From contig QYRS01000006.1 in NCBI GenBank assembly GCA_006503535.1, forward strand, positions 3,410,001 through 3,474,000: 64,000 nt of DNA, read 5' to 3'. Position 1 is the first letter of the stretch. The number at the start of each line of letters is the position of its first letter. Under the pieces are notes generated by a model, which searched no databases, was not told the origin of the DNA, and saw nothing but the letters and a program-made list of their open reading frames with translations. The stretch is from Arthrinium phaeospermum (taxonomy: Eukaryota; Ascomycota; Sordariomycetes; Amphisphaeriales; Apiosporaceae). Shown piece after piece: positions 21,612-32,731 of the stretch. The translations under genes and the position numbers were made by a program.

Positions 21612-23318
21612 TTAGTTGTAGGGGTTCTTGCCGAGGCACTGAGCGTACTCAGCGGAGCAGACGCTCATGTTGGCGTCGGGGACGGCACGGCAAGCAGAGT
21701 TCTCGGTGTCGCAGGTGGCCTTGCAGTTGGCGACCTTGGCGGAGCACTCGGCCATGTTGGCGTCGGGGGCGGTGCGGCAGTCGGTGTCGAGCTGCTCGCA
21801 GTTGCCCTGGTGGACGGCGGAGCCGGAGCTGGAGGTGGGGGCACCACGCTTGGCGTAGGGGTTCTCGCCGAGGCAAGAGGCGTACTCAGCAGAGCACTCA
21901 GCCATGTTGGCACCGGGGACGACACGGCAGGCGGTGTTCTCGGAGGCGCACATGTCCTTGCAGCTGGCCTGCTCGGCGTTGCACAGGCTCATGTTGGCGT
22001 CAGGGGCGGTGCGGCACTTGTCGTCAGCCAGCTTGCAGCTGCCCTGGTGGACGGCGGAGCCGGAGGAGGACTGGGGAGCGTCACGCTTGGCGTAGGGGTT
22101 CTCGCCGAGGCAGTTGGCGTACTCGGCAGAGCACTGGGCCTGGTTGGCGCCGTGTCCAACACGGCAGGCGGAGGCCTCACCGGCGCACATGGACTTGCAG
22201 TTGGCCTTGTCGGCGTTGCAGAGGCTCATGTTGGCATCGGGAGCAGTGCGGCACTTGTCGTCAGCCAGCTTGCAGCTGCCCTGGTGGACGGCCGAGCCGG
22301 TGGAGGAGGTGGGGGTGCCGCGCTTCTTGGCGTAGGGGTTCTCGCCGAGGCACTTGGCGTAGTCGGCAGAGCAAGCAGACTGGTTGGCACCAGGGGCGGT
22401 GCGGCAGGCGTCAGAGTCGGCCTGGCACATAGTCTTGCAGGCGGCCTTCTCGGCGTTGCACTGCGACATGTTGGCGTCGGGGGCAGTGCGGCAGCTGTCA
22501 TCAGCGAGCTTGCAGCTGCCGGCGCGGGCGGGCGAGCCGGAAGAAGACTCGGGCTTCTGGAACAGGGAAGAAGTGAGCTTCTGGGCGGGCTGGGTGAGGG
22601 GCTCGCCGACCTCAGAGTGAGGGGCGGGCTGGGTCAGAGGCTCGCCAGCCTTGGCCTGGGGGGCGGGCTGCGTCAGAGGCTCGCCAACGGCCCAGTGGGG
22701 CTCGTCACGGGCCTCGGGGGCGGGGAAGTAGACAGCGTCACCAGTCTCGGAGTGAGGGGCAGGCTGGGTGAGAGGCTCGCCGACAGCCCAGTGGGGCTCG
22801 TCGCCGCGCTTGGAGTAGGGGTTGTAACCCAGGCACTTGGAGTAGCCGGAAGCGCACTGAGCCATGTTGGAGTTGGGGGCGGAGCGGCAGGCGTCAGCGT
22901 CGCTGGAGCACTGGTCCTTGCACTCAGCCTTCTGGGCGTTGCAGAGGCTCATGTTGGCGCCCGGGGCGGTGCGGCAGGCATCGTCCTTGTAGGTGCACGA
23001 GTCGGCGTGGGTCTGGAAGCGCTTGGCGACGGCGGACTGGGGCTTCAGCGACTCCTCGACGGACTTGCCAGTGCAGGCGACCAGGCGGGAGACGCAGTCG
23101 GCGTGGTTGGCATCGGGGGCGGTGGAGCAGCGGTCGAAGGTGACCTGGCACGAGCCGATGCACTGAGCAGAGGCGATGGTGCACTCGGCCGAGGAGAGGC
23201 CGTTGTTGGCAGTGTACTTGCGGCAGACGCTCTCGCTGCTGTCGCAGGTAGGGCCGGCGGGGGCGGCGACGGCGCAGTAGGCCAGGATGGCGGCGGCGAT
23301 GGCGTTGGTGAAGTGCAT
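21612..23318 (-). CDS. Secreted repeat protein: six 8-cysteine modules with KR sites
   Basis: A 568-aa single-exon protein with a signal peptide (MHFTNAIAAAILAYCAVA). It contains six modules of about 60 residues, each with eight cysteines. A module is itself two copies of a half-repeat built on CRTAPDANMSxC. Modules end in CLGxNPYxKR, so dibasic KR/KKR Kex2-type sites separate most of them (AVAKR, YSKR, AKKR, YAKR, YAKR). Between modules 2 and 3 lies a cysteine-free Pro-rich linker with four copies of GEPLTQPA, two of them in DEPHWAVGEPLTQPA. I recognise no named family. The layout suggests a precursor cut by kexin in the Golgi into several cysteine-rich peptides, but an intact wall-associated repeat protein is equally possible. 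The repeats are strongly codon-biased, which points to high expression. Confidence 0.85.
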   Translation of the reverse strand: MHFTNAIAAAILAYCAVAAPAGPTCDSSESVCRKYTANNGLSSAECTIASAQCIGSCQVTFDRCSTAPDANHADCVSRLVACTGKSVEESLKPQSAVAKRFQTHADSCTYKDDACRTAPGANMSLCNAQKAECKDQCSSDADACRSAPNSNMAQCASGYSKCLGYNPYSKRGDEPHWAVGEPLTQPAPHSETGDAVYFPAPEARDEPHWAVGEPLTQPAPQAKAGEPLTQPAPHSEVGEPLTQPAQKLTSSLFQKPESSSGSPARAGSCKLADDSCRTAPDANMSQCNAEKAACKTMCQADSDACRTAPGANQSACSADYAKCLGENPYAKKRGTPTSSTGSAVHQGSCKLADDKCRTAPDANMSLCNADKANCKSMCAGEASACRVGHGANQAQCSAEYANCLGENPYAKRDAPQSSSGSAVHQGSCKLADDKCRTAPDANMSLCNAEQASCKDMCASENTACRVVPGANMAECSAEYASCLGENPYAKRGAPTSSSGSAVHQGNCEQLDTDCRTAPDANMAECSAKVANCKATCDTENSACRAVPDANMSVCSAEYAQCLGKNPYN

Positions 23319-25823
23319 TATGGCGGTGATTAAATGTGTTGGTTTTGTGGGGTTTTTTGAGGGAAAGTGTTTTGTAGTTGGAGTAGAACGAAAGTCGTTA
23401 TTTGGAAATTATTAAGGTGGTATGGTATTAGTGAGTGGTGTGGTGATGATGGTGGTGATGGTGATGGTGATGGAGGTAGTAGAATTTGTTTTCAGCGCGG
23501 GATCATCGTTCGCTTTATAGAGAATGTCGCCGTTGCCAGAATCTCAGCTGCCCCGTCGAAAACTCCATGAAATATCGTGGAGCTCTCGTTGGAGGCATGA
23601 TCGGCACATTCGCTGGTGCCGGTGGAGATGAACGGGGGCAGAGCTTTTCTGGAATACGAGACTATTATTAGAGTTCGACCCAAGCATTGCTTTTGACCGC
23701 TCGTTGGCTCCGTGCACGCTCGAAAGCCGGTCTGTGAACGGGCTTCACCAGCAGTGGCAATACGTGCAACAGTGGCAGACTCACCAGTCTCTTCGCCGCC
23801 GCATCTCTGAAGTAGGCAGCGCAATTCACGATGTTTGTCGGCCTGCTTCCCTGAACCGACCGGAACCCGCGACCCGGGACCAAGGCTTAGCCTGATGGCA
23901 GGCTAGGAGACGGCGCTAGAAAGTGTTGAAGGCTTCTAGGGCGTTGCACCACCAGTAGCTGCCGCGTGGCTGAGTCTAGAGGATCATGGAGAAATGTGAC
24001 GGACTGGCGGCAAGGCCGGAACAGCCTGCCATCGACGGCTGCCAGCTCATGCCAAGCCTTCTCCCCTAACGCTGTATTACCCACAGCCAGTGGAGCCAGA
24101 GCCAGGGGAGCAAGGGAGGAAGAGACTGAAAGACGGGAAGAACTGGAATGCCGACAGCCTAACCAGCCTAGCCAGCATCAACACGGGCGTGACGGTTTCA
24201 TCGCGCTCGCATCACTCGTGCCGTTCGGGGTGATTTGATGGAATAGGGCAGGATGGGCCTGCTAGTACGAGAAGGCGGAATTGCTGGGCGTGATTGGCTG
24301 CCGACTGACTAATGGGTGGAACCGGCATATGGTTGCAACTCCACGGCAGCCAGGAATTTGGTCGGCATATCAGGGGTAGCGCAAATTGCAGCGGGTCTCG
24401 CTCGTAAACACGACTGCCAGCAAAGGCCGGGACCCACCTGCCAGAACCCCAAGCCCCTTCCAATAACACAAATCTATCACCAGTAGACCAGCCTGCCAGC
24501 CCTTTCTGTTGAGGCCGTATTGCCCTGTGGGTAACGGGAAGCTGGATCTGGTGTCCCCTCCCCACAACTCCTGTCGCTAGTCACTTCCTTAGTCACGACC
24601 TATCATTTTATACCAGGGCGCCTCTTTGCCAAAAGCTCCAAGTCAATCTTATACATAAAATAACCATCACACCAACTAGGTAATGATCAGTGCATATTCC
24701 CGGTGTCGCTCTGGAATCCTCCGATGTAGGCCCTGCCGCTTTTTCCATTAATCAAGAATGAAGGTAGGTTGTTGTTATTGTCAGGATAGACAACAAACAC
24801 GACGGGCACTCACCCAGATTTGACGGGCAGATTTGGGCTGAACCTTTCGCCTGCCCAGCCATTCTTCTCAGAAAAATTCTTTCACGCAAGTCATCGACCT
24901 ACAAATACGCTTTCGGATAGCGTCTTTCCGTGTTGTGCAGATCAAGATCCGAAAGGGCGGGATGGCCCAAGGCTGGTAGAATCCCACATATAATAACTGG
25001 GTGGCCCTGAAGATCATTCCCACGATAGACTCGATATTTGCCGGATACGAACGAGGCCACGCTATGAATAGACTTCTGTACCAAAAAGACGTTCAACTTA
25101 AACGAGAAGCCATAGTGTGCCCAATAGTACGCATTTTTCGTTCCTATTGAAAGGGGCCCGACTCTGGCTTGTGGTGCCTGGCACCGGCGCCTCATCCACA
25201 GCTGGGCTCCACTGTGTGCTGTTTGCCATGAGGCGACGAGGCGACGAAGGGCAGGTGGTGACCATGACCCTATGGGACAGCAGTGATACCGGGATGCGAA
25301 ATCCCGTATCGGCATCAACATCTCAGAAAGAGGAATCCCACCCGTAGGGCAGTGTTGCTCGTGGGCAAATTGCACGTGTGGCTTAGCACCGCATCTCCAC
25401 AGTGGCGGCGCGATGCCCATGTGACTGGCGTTGCGATATCATTTACCTACTTCGTGCTGTGCTCAACTGACGAGGTTATACCAAATTGCTAGCTATGATT
25501 GCAGTCTGCGGTTTTGAATGTTGTCTTCCATAGTGCCATAGGATCGATTACAGTCACATTTTAGCTATAGTTGCGTTGATATTGCATCGCTTAAATCATC
25601 CTGCGAATTGGAGTCTAGAACTGCTTGTCGCTTATTGACCAATCGCCGTCCAAGGCAGCCCTGCTGAACAGGATTTTGGCTGAATCTCGAATGTGACTGC
25701 TTCCCCGCATCATTCGCCCGTAGTCTCTGCGAATTTGCAACAGCGGCATTATACACACTGCGTGAGATACATTACTCGAAGTCGTTCTGGCCGACGTCTA
25801 CATCGCGATCAGTTTAATTCGTC
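23319..25823. other. Long intergenic region
   Basis: About 2.5 kb with no gene I can support. A GTGATG-type microsatellite lies at about 23440-23475, in the promoter side of the repeat-protein gene. A 173-codon open frame at 24899-25420 (minus) has no start context or family and I do not call it. No transposon ends seen. Confidence 0.4.
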
Positions 25824-28171
25824 ATGGCACAACAGCTCCCCCTTCTTGGGGTCGCGGTCGTCGGCGTCAGAGGTGTCGGCAAGACGGCTTTGATTGAGAG
25901 GGTTTGTGCTATCATGGCGCCACCTATGAAGCTTACTCTCTAACACAGGTATATAGTTCTGCTACAATGCCTTTTGGAATCCTTGCTCGACATCCACCGA
26001 CCTTTACATGATGGATAATCAAGCTGATGGCTTCGACTCAGTCACAAAGAACGTGTATATTGATAATAATGAGTACACGACGAAGATCATGGACACCACC
26101 GCTTGGAGGCAAGACGAATGGAGCCAGCTAGATAAGTTCGACATACGTAAGGCCAATTTGCAATCCTGCGGAGGTTTCATCTTGGCTTTTAGCACCACCT
26201 TTTTAGCACCACCTCCAGAGCCTCTTTCTATCATATCAAAAGGATATACTGGTCGCTTCAGGGCATCAAGGCGTTACCTGTATTGTCCAGCCGCGCCGGC
26301 GGAGGCGGCTCCTCGTCTGCTTCGCCGGGTATGGTTCTTGTGGGAACAAAGACCGACCTGGTCGCGGATCGAGAGGTCTCGATGAGCGATGGTCAAATAC
26401 TCGCCCGTTCCCTTGGTATTCCATACTTCGATGTATCTGCCAAGCGGGGAGATGGTGTAGACGAATGCTTCTTCGAACTATTTCGAGCTCTCAGGGGCTA
26501 TGGTGATGAATGGGGAAAAACCAACTCTTGGCCCAAATCTTTAGCCGACGATGATGGCAATCATACAAGTGTCTCTTACACCCCCAGAAGATTCGACCAT
26601 ATGGCGTTACAATATCTGCCGGAGAAACAATCGAGCAATAGGGATAATAGTGCCACAACCTGTTTCATCGACGCGCTCGACCAGTGGCTAAAGTTGGGCG
26701 GAACTTACCAACAACGCATCGAAGAATATGCGCTCAGGGATCTGGCGCAAGAATTGCAGCATGTTCCCCCTTGAAAGATTTACGTAGCAGATACCTATTC
26801 GCAACCTGGACCATCTCTACTGGGCGGTGTTCAGCATTGGATCGAGGCACAGACTGGCGTGCGATGGAATTGGCACCCTTTGCCTTCCCATCCTCGGGAG
26901 CTAAGCTACACAGGCAAGGAAGTCATGCTAAGATGGGTTTGTGTAAGTAATGAACCAATTCAGACACATCACCCTTCAACTGATACTTATTTTACCTGGC
27001 CAAGGCATGTGGCGATGAACGATGGGCTGTAGTGCCTCTCGCCTTTTTAGACAGAAGTTTAAGAAACCATGCTTTGTCGTCACAAAGCACAGTGGCTGTT
27101 GGGACCGCATCTCAACATGGCGGTCGTGTTTCTACCAAGCTACCGAATGCATCTGGTGCCTTGGCCAGTAGAAAACTCGCCAGGCCTTCCGACGCGTCCA
27201 CCTATCCGACGCCAACTGGGCTTTCTGCGACATCCGTCAAGTCACGTTCCGGGTTACGTGTCAAACCGACTGCTCATAGAACGGTACCATCTCGAACATG
27301 GGTCATCTTACTTGTACGACGCGATCGCAACGACTTCCGACTGAGCCATCTTGAATCTTGATGCCTCCGTCGGTTCTTGCCACGACTTCTTTGCAACGCT
27401 GAGAACGACATACTACAGCCTGCGCGGATGGAGTAGGTCGTGGTTCAGTGTTTGGAAATATTCCCACTGCGAGTTTTACATGGTATGTGTTCGACGTTTT
27501 TCATATTTTGTTACAGAATAGACATCCGTTTTCACATACCCCAGGATCAGCTTCGACAAGCATCATGCCTTGTTTAAGCTTTGCGTTTTCGATATCAACT
27601 TTATACACGCTACCATTCATGGACCGCAAGTTGCTAAACTGCTACCGCCGTTGTTTAGTGCGAGAAATTTGAAGAGAACGAGGTCTCCTCAACCCGAAAA
27701 GACAGCTTTCCGGAAAGTACCGACCCTTCTTACACGTTTGTACCGCGACCCATGGACGTCATCCCCCCCATCAGCAAGCGCGAGTTCTACCGCCGGTTCT
27801 ACTCGTGCCTCGAGACGTCGAAGCGGTACCACCTCCACCACACCTGCAAAGTTCTACGAGGCCACTCGCACGACGTCCTCCACCGTCTCCCCAAACGGAC
27901 GCAGGAGCCGGAGCTGGGCGGCGACAAGCGAGAGCGCTTCTGGGGGATCTACTCGCGCGAGACGGTGAGCCTGCAGCGAGTCCTCCTCTACAATCTCGTC
28001 TGCATCTTGCCTGTTCTGGCCTTCTTCTTCGCTTGGCTTTTTGGCATCGGCTCGCCCACGGACCTGCAGAGTGCAAGTGTGCCCATGGGTATGATGGGCA
28101 TCTTACTGACCTTGTTTTGGGCCCCGTTTCTTGCCACTCTGCAGCCTGGCGGTCGCAGCGAAGAGAGGTGA
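25824..28171 (+). pseudogene. Decayed Ras-like GTPase fused to Cys-motif and membrane region
   Basis: Exon 1 (25824-25901) encodes the P-loop VVGVRGVGKTAL. Exon 2 from 25957 continues with a switch-like region, the G3 variant KIMDTTA, GGFILAFSTT, the G4 variant VGTKTDL and the G5 SAKRGDG. In the same frames follow WIEAQTGVRWNWHPLP, the motif WVC|ACGDERW across an intron (26943-27004), GWSRSWFSVWKYSHCEFYM, an intron 27483-27658, then VPRPMDVIPPISKREF and FWGIYSRE with two hydrophobic segments at the end. These blocks match a fungal family I have seen but cannot name. Breaks: a 14-bp tandem duplication (about 26190-26217) shifts the frame, TGA at 26772 is in frame, and a +1 shift lies near 27351. 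Two separate genes or assembly errors are alternatives. Confidence 0.6.
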
Positions 28172-28746
28172 TTCAGATTGTGTTTCATTGCGTCATGACT
28201 TCAAGGCAGTCGCTTTGGCTGGTCGTCAACCAGGCCTTGGATGCCGCGACGTTGGTGGGTGGGGTGCGCAGGTGGCGTCAGCCACATTGTGGCATTCGGC
28301 CACTAGTGGTGATTTTAGCTCGAGATTTAATTCTGCTTAATGCAACCCTTTTTTCTTATGCAGCTCTGTGCCAATTCACAAATCAATGCATAGATTGAAC
28401 ATGTGGCTAAGCAATATACCCCCACAGTGGCGTGCTACCCTTTGTTGTCAACGACATCCACCTTACCAGGCGCGACCAGATGAACGACGAAACTGTTACA
28501 TACCTGGCGATCTAAGAACTTCCCATCTCTAAATGGTCATGACATAACTTTTCGTAAATCAAGTCAACTATATCCCGCCCTGTATGTTGTAGGTATATGT
28601 ACAGTCTAGACTAAAAACACGACATCAACCCCTCTGATCAGGAGCCACGTGGTGAGTAATTCAATAGGCGCGTCGACTCCCGCTTCAGTAACAATATCAC
28701 ACCAATCAAGTCTCAAAGTCTTGATATCCCCACCACCCCATTGAAT
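28172..28746. other. Convergent intergenic region
   Basis: Spacer between the decayed Ras-like gene and the next gene's 3' end. No coding or repeat signal seen. Confidence 0.35.
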
Positions 28747-29792
28747 TTATGTCCTGATCGCGTGCGGCGATTGCGTCGACATTTCCGGCGTGTTGTGTCG
28801 ATCGACGGGCAACTCCGGGTCGGGCTCCCTAGCATCCAGCTCGTACCCCGGAGGGTGGGTATAGTGATAGTTCGGGACGACGTCATGCGCCGGGGGAGGC
28901 GCCGATGATGCTAGGACCTCGATGTGAGGCTCGGGCTTGATCGACTCCTGCGGGTGAGGGGGCGGGGCCAGCTCCTCGCTGCGCTTGCGCTGCCGTCGTC
29001 GTCGTCGCATCCACAGGCAGAGGAAGACGGCGGCCGCCACCATGGCGACAAAGGCCAGAGTGACGCCGATTCCGATCCCTACCGCCGCGCCGGTTTGTAA
29101 TCCTGCGGCCGAGTCTGTTTCGGGGGGAGACACCAAGGTGCCTGTCGGGCCCGGGGTCTAAGAGGGGTTGGACGCGCCCCAACGTGTCAGTCTTTGTCGA
29201 CCAAGGTCGTGACCTTGGGAGGAGGGGAGGGCAACTCACTTCGCCGGCTGCGACGTATCGTACTTGCACGCTATACGCATTGATTATGCCCGCCGGGGGC
29301 CCGGTGTGAATGGTCTCGACGGACGTGGTCCCCTTGCTTTCCCAAATCACCGACGTCAGAGTCCAGGGCGCCCTGGGCAGGATCGTTTCGCAGCCGAGTG
29401 TCAGCCCTTGGGAATTTCCAGGCTGGGTTTTGCACTGGAAGTTTTGCTGGCTTCCCGTCGTGGTTCAATCGTGAGAATTCGTTGCATTGCATACGGTACC
29501 CTCTGGGAAAGGGTGGGAGTTTCTCTTACGTTGGACAACATGTGAGCCAGGTCTCGGTCAAGGTGGATATGGATTGCACCGTCTGGCATGCCGATGTGTA
29601 GCCAGACGGACACTCCGAGTCCGGGGAGTAGTAGTGGTCTCTGGAGGGGGTATACTTGTCGGGCATGCAACGCATATAGTCGAGCGGCGGGCCTTGGAGC
29701 AGGTATGGTGACACCTTGTATACGTGCGCCATCTCCGTTTCGCAAGCCTGATTCGTGACAAAGGGGGTCGGGAGGGGACCATCGTTTGCCAT
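28747..29792 (-). CDS. Single-pass membrane protein with Cys-rich ectodomain
   Basis: A 294-aa protein from three exons: 29792-29530, 29450-29240 and 29157-28747. The N-terminal part has the pattern YYSPDSECPSGYTSAC and ETWLTCCPT, which is known from fungal plasma-membrane proteins of the wall-sensor-like type. A transmembrane helix (GIGIGVTLAFVAMVAAAVFL) near residue 180-205 is followed by RRRRRQRKR, giving an outside-N, inside-C topology. The cytoplasmic tail is proline-rich. No cleavable signal peptide is evident, usual for this group. The intron 1 acceptor GGGAAG at 29451 is needed to keep the CETILPRAPWTLTS frame. Function unknown; a surface sensing role is only inference. Confidence 0.75.
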
Positions 29793-30235
29793 ATTGAACT
29801 TTAGCAATGACCCGTTTGACTGCTTAATGAGGTTGGGAAGGAGTGAAAGCAGAAGGAAACAGAGTTGCCAGAACGGCTAGGTAGTGACCGGTGCGACTTC
29901 TCTGTTAATAAACCCCAAACAGCATTGCTTTTGTGTAAGCTGACGTGCATCGTAGATGCCTAACTACATCCAGAATAGCACCCAAGCCATTCCCGCGAGC
30001 GTTAGGGGGCGGAGGAGGGCTTGGCTACTTGGCTGCAGGCAGATTTGAATCAGCCTCGATCTTTGAAAGCTTGGCGCTGACCAGACACGTTTTTCTTACG
30101 TATTTGCTTTTTATTGTCGTACAAATATTCGCCAAACATAGCAACCAATCGTATACCAACCTGTTGAACGCTCTTTAATCCACACCAACCCGAATGATGT
30201 GCTTGGCAAAGGCAACTCGATGTGACCCGCCCATA
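29793..30235. other. Intergenic region
   Basis: About 440 bp between two minus-strand genes, holding the promoter of the membrane-protein gene. No coding signal seen. Confidence 0.35.
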
Positions 30236-32731
30236 CTACCAACCCCTTTCGCTTACATCTGCCTTGAACTCGTAAATAAGGCACCCGACTTGGATGGTGC
30301 CACCGACACCACCATTGTTGCATTCGCGATAGTTGTCGAGCATATACCGAATGCAATCGCCCTTATCGCTCGGGGACTTGTCGAGAGGGTTGGCGATAAG
30401 CGCCTCGCTCGGCCCGTCGTTGCCCAGCGTGCAGCCCTCCTTCCACCAGACGTTGAACTGGTAGGCCGCGCCGCCGGGGCCGGGGACGTAGTACGCGTGG
30501 CGGAACGTGGACTTGTCGTCCTTCTTGACGGGCTTGTCGGGGTCGGGACAACCGTAAAAGTGGGCAATGGTGGTCTCGTGTCCGGAACTGATCGGGCCCT
30601 TCCAGACGAAGTCCTCCTTCTTGTAGCACACGCGGTCGTACTCCCTCAGCTCGGCTTTCGCGCGGTGGATGTTGTAGCCGAAGTTCCCGCAGCCTACGTC
30701 GAGTTCCCCTTTGGCGTACATATAGACTCCACCTGGGGTTGAATGATGTCAGCCTAGCTGCTTGTAGTAATAGATTGGAGGAATGGAAACTAGACGCAAC
30801 CCACCGGAGTTTGAAGCGCAGGCGCTCGAGAGCCGGTAGAACGCCTAGCTGCAATCAGCCGAGCATCTTTTGCCCCCCTTGTTCGGCGTGTAGAACAGGT
30901 TGAAGTCCCAATCCTTCCAATCGCCGGCGCTCGGCGGGGGAGTGCGGCCTCGGAGGTGGATATCCGGGTCTTTGTTATTTCCCGACGAGTCGACCATCAT
31001 GTACGACGACGTGTCCGAGTGCCATCTCTCGCAGAAGTGGTTGGATATGTTCATCTTCTCCGAGGCAAACAGCGTCGCCGGGATGGGTGTGATTTCCGTG
31101 TCGGCGTTCATCGGGCAATCGGCCTGGGGTGCTGTGTGGGAACTCGTCAAGTAGATGATCGCTTTTTGTTCCTCGGGCGAGACCAGGTCGATGGAAACCG
31201 ATGACGGGGCCTTGCAGTCACAACCTTTATATTGACCCTATCAGAAACCATGAAGTTAGTTCATGGCGCTTGGGTATTCGTCGCGCCACGCGATGAGTAC
31301 GGGACTCGCATTCACCTCCTTACACGTTGTCTCCTGTTTTGGTGGTTTAGGGAACTGCAGTTGGCAATCCTCATGCTCTACTCCACACACGAGCTACCGT
31401 ACAAGAGTCAGCTATGTTACACAGCCGGCGCCCAAAATAATTTGGTGAGGGCCAGCTTGGCTTACAGGAGTTTTGGTAGGGTCCGGACAACCGGTTGCAG
31501 TGGTCGTCGTGGTGGTGGCCGTGGCAGTCCGTGTCATGGTTGTGACCATGGATGCATGAATGCGATTCTCTTCGCCCAGAGGGAGGCCTTCGTAGACCTT
31601 ATCCAAAGCGAGGGCGAATATATACAGCGCCAGCTGTTCCGAAAGCTCCGGTCCCAGGGACACCAGTTCTGTGAGAGCTTGGACAGCCGAAATGACGATC
31701 TGGGACGCCTGGGCAGCAGCACTGGCGAGATCGGCAAACCCGAAGGGCAGACTGTTGGGGCTCAGCAGCAATAGGTCGTTGAAGGGACCTCCGGGAGCAG
31801 CATTGCCCGCGACAGCGATGGAGGCACATATGGATTTGCCGTATGTCCCCTGTGCACGCTTCTTCGAATCGTGGTGTTTCTGGTCAAACTCCTCGCCCTC
31901 TGAGCAATGCGTTGTTCTATCCATCATCTCGCCGATTCGCGAGGCCAGGCCTTGGTCGAGACAAGCGATGAGATCGCCCGAGACGTAGTTGTTCTTGGGC
32001 TCGGTTACTGCCGTAACGGATGGAACCGTAGAGCTGTCCCGTTAGTGGAAACGTTAGTGAAGCGGTTCAAAACGGGGGGGCAATGGAGCTGACGAATGAT
32101 AAAGGGGAGAACTGACCCCTGACGTTTTGTGACTGCCGGAGTCTGTGTTATGGTGACAACAGGCGAGCCTTCTGCAGATATCGTGACCACTCTTGCTGTC
32201 GCCAAAGCACCAGCTTCACTTGCTACCGAGTCGGGTATCCACAAACCAAGGTCGTGAGCCTTCTGATGCTTGAGCTTCCACTCCAACCATACCAGCATCG
32301 CATTTGCATCCACGAGAGCCGCGCGCCCCTTAAAGGCTGTCGAGAGAGTGTGTGCCAAGCCCCGGCGGCCCAAAGCCCCGTCCAATCCAAGACCGGCCGA
32401 AGTGAGCACCTCTTGCACATCCTTATAACACTGCTCATTGACCTCTCCACAGCCTTCAAGGACGCCATGAACTTTGTCCTTGACATCGGGGGAGAGAACG
32501 AAGTCGTACCCTCCTCCGGCATGACCGACCCAGAGATTATTTAGTCCTACATCTGGTGGGAGAGTAGTCTGTAATCTGTTTAATACGGATAAAGCTCTGT
32601 CAACTCGAAGGGATTTAGAGGACACCTACTAAGTGAGTATCATACTGATCCAGCTGACCAAAGTCCACAACTTCGGCAAAACCTGAGTCGGCAACGACGC
32701 CAAACACTAAAAGAATAGCTGTCAACCTCAT
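30236..32731 (-). CDS. Large secreted protein with an in-frame TAG
   Basis: Five exons fit: 32731-32630, 32568-32117, 32033-31466, 31237-30805 and 30732-30236, about 683 codons. It opens with a signal peptide (MRLTAILLVFGVVADSGFA). Recognisable blocks of a fungal secreted family without a name I know are GLNNLWVGHAGGGYDFVLS, CGEVNEQCYKDVQEVL, GQYKGCDCKAPSS and, near the C-terminus, LDVGCGNFGYNIHRAKAEL and CNNGGVGGTIQVGCLIYEF. Codon 505 is TAG (30847-30845), between CSADCS and AFYRLSSAC. Homologous-looking sequence continues on both sides and no intron can skip it. It would truncate the last third. It could be a true nonsense change (CAG to TAG fits a C-to-T event), or an error. Divergent from the M35-like protease gene, about 1.2 kb away. 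Confidence 0.65.

Noticed and set aside
21810..23333. 507-codon plus-strand open frame, Gly/Ala/Val-rich
   Set aside because: It is the antisense of the cysteine-repeat gene; its repeats mirror the real protein and it has no start context or family.
24899..25420. 173-codon minus-strand open frame in a large intergenic region
   Set aside because: No recognisable family, start context or flanking exon; could be chance.
26145..26195. Intron that would remove the frameshift in the Ras-like gene
   Set aside because: Splicing from the GTAAGG at 26145 would delete the conserved GGFILAFS block, so the 14-bp duplication is the simpler explanation.
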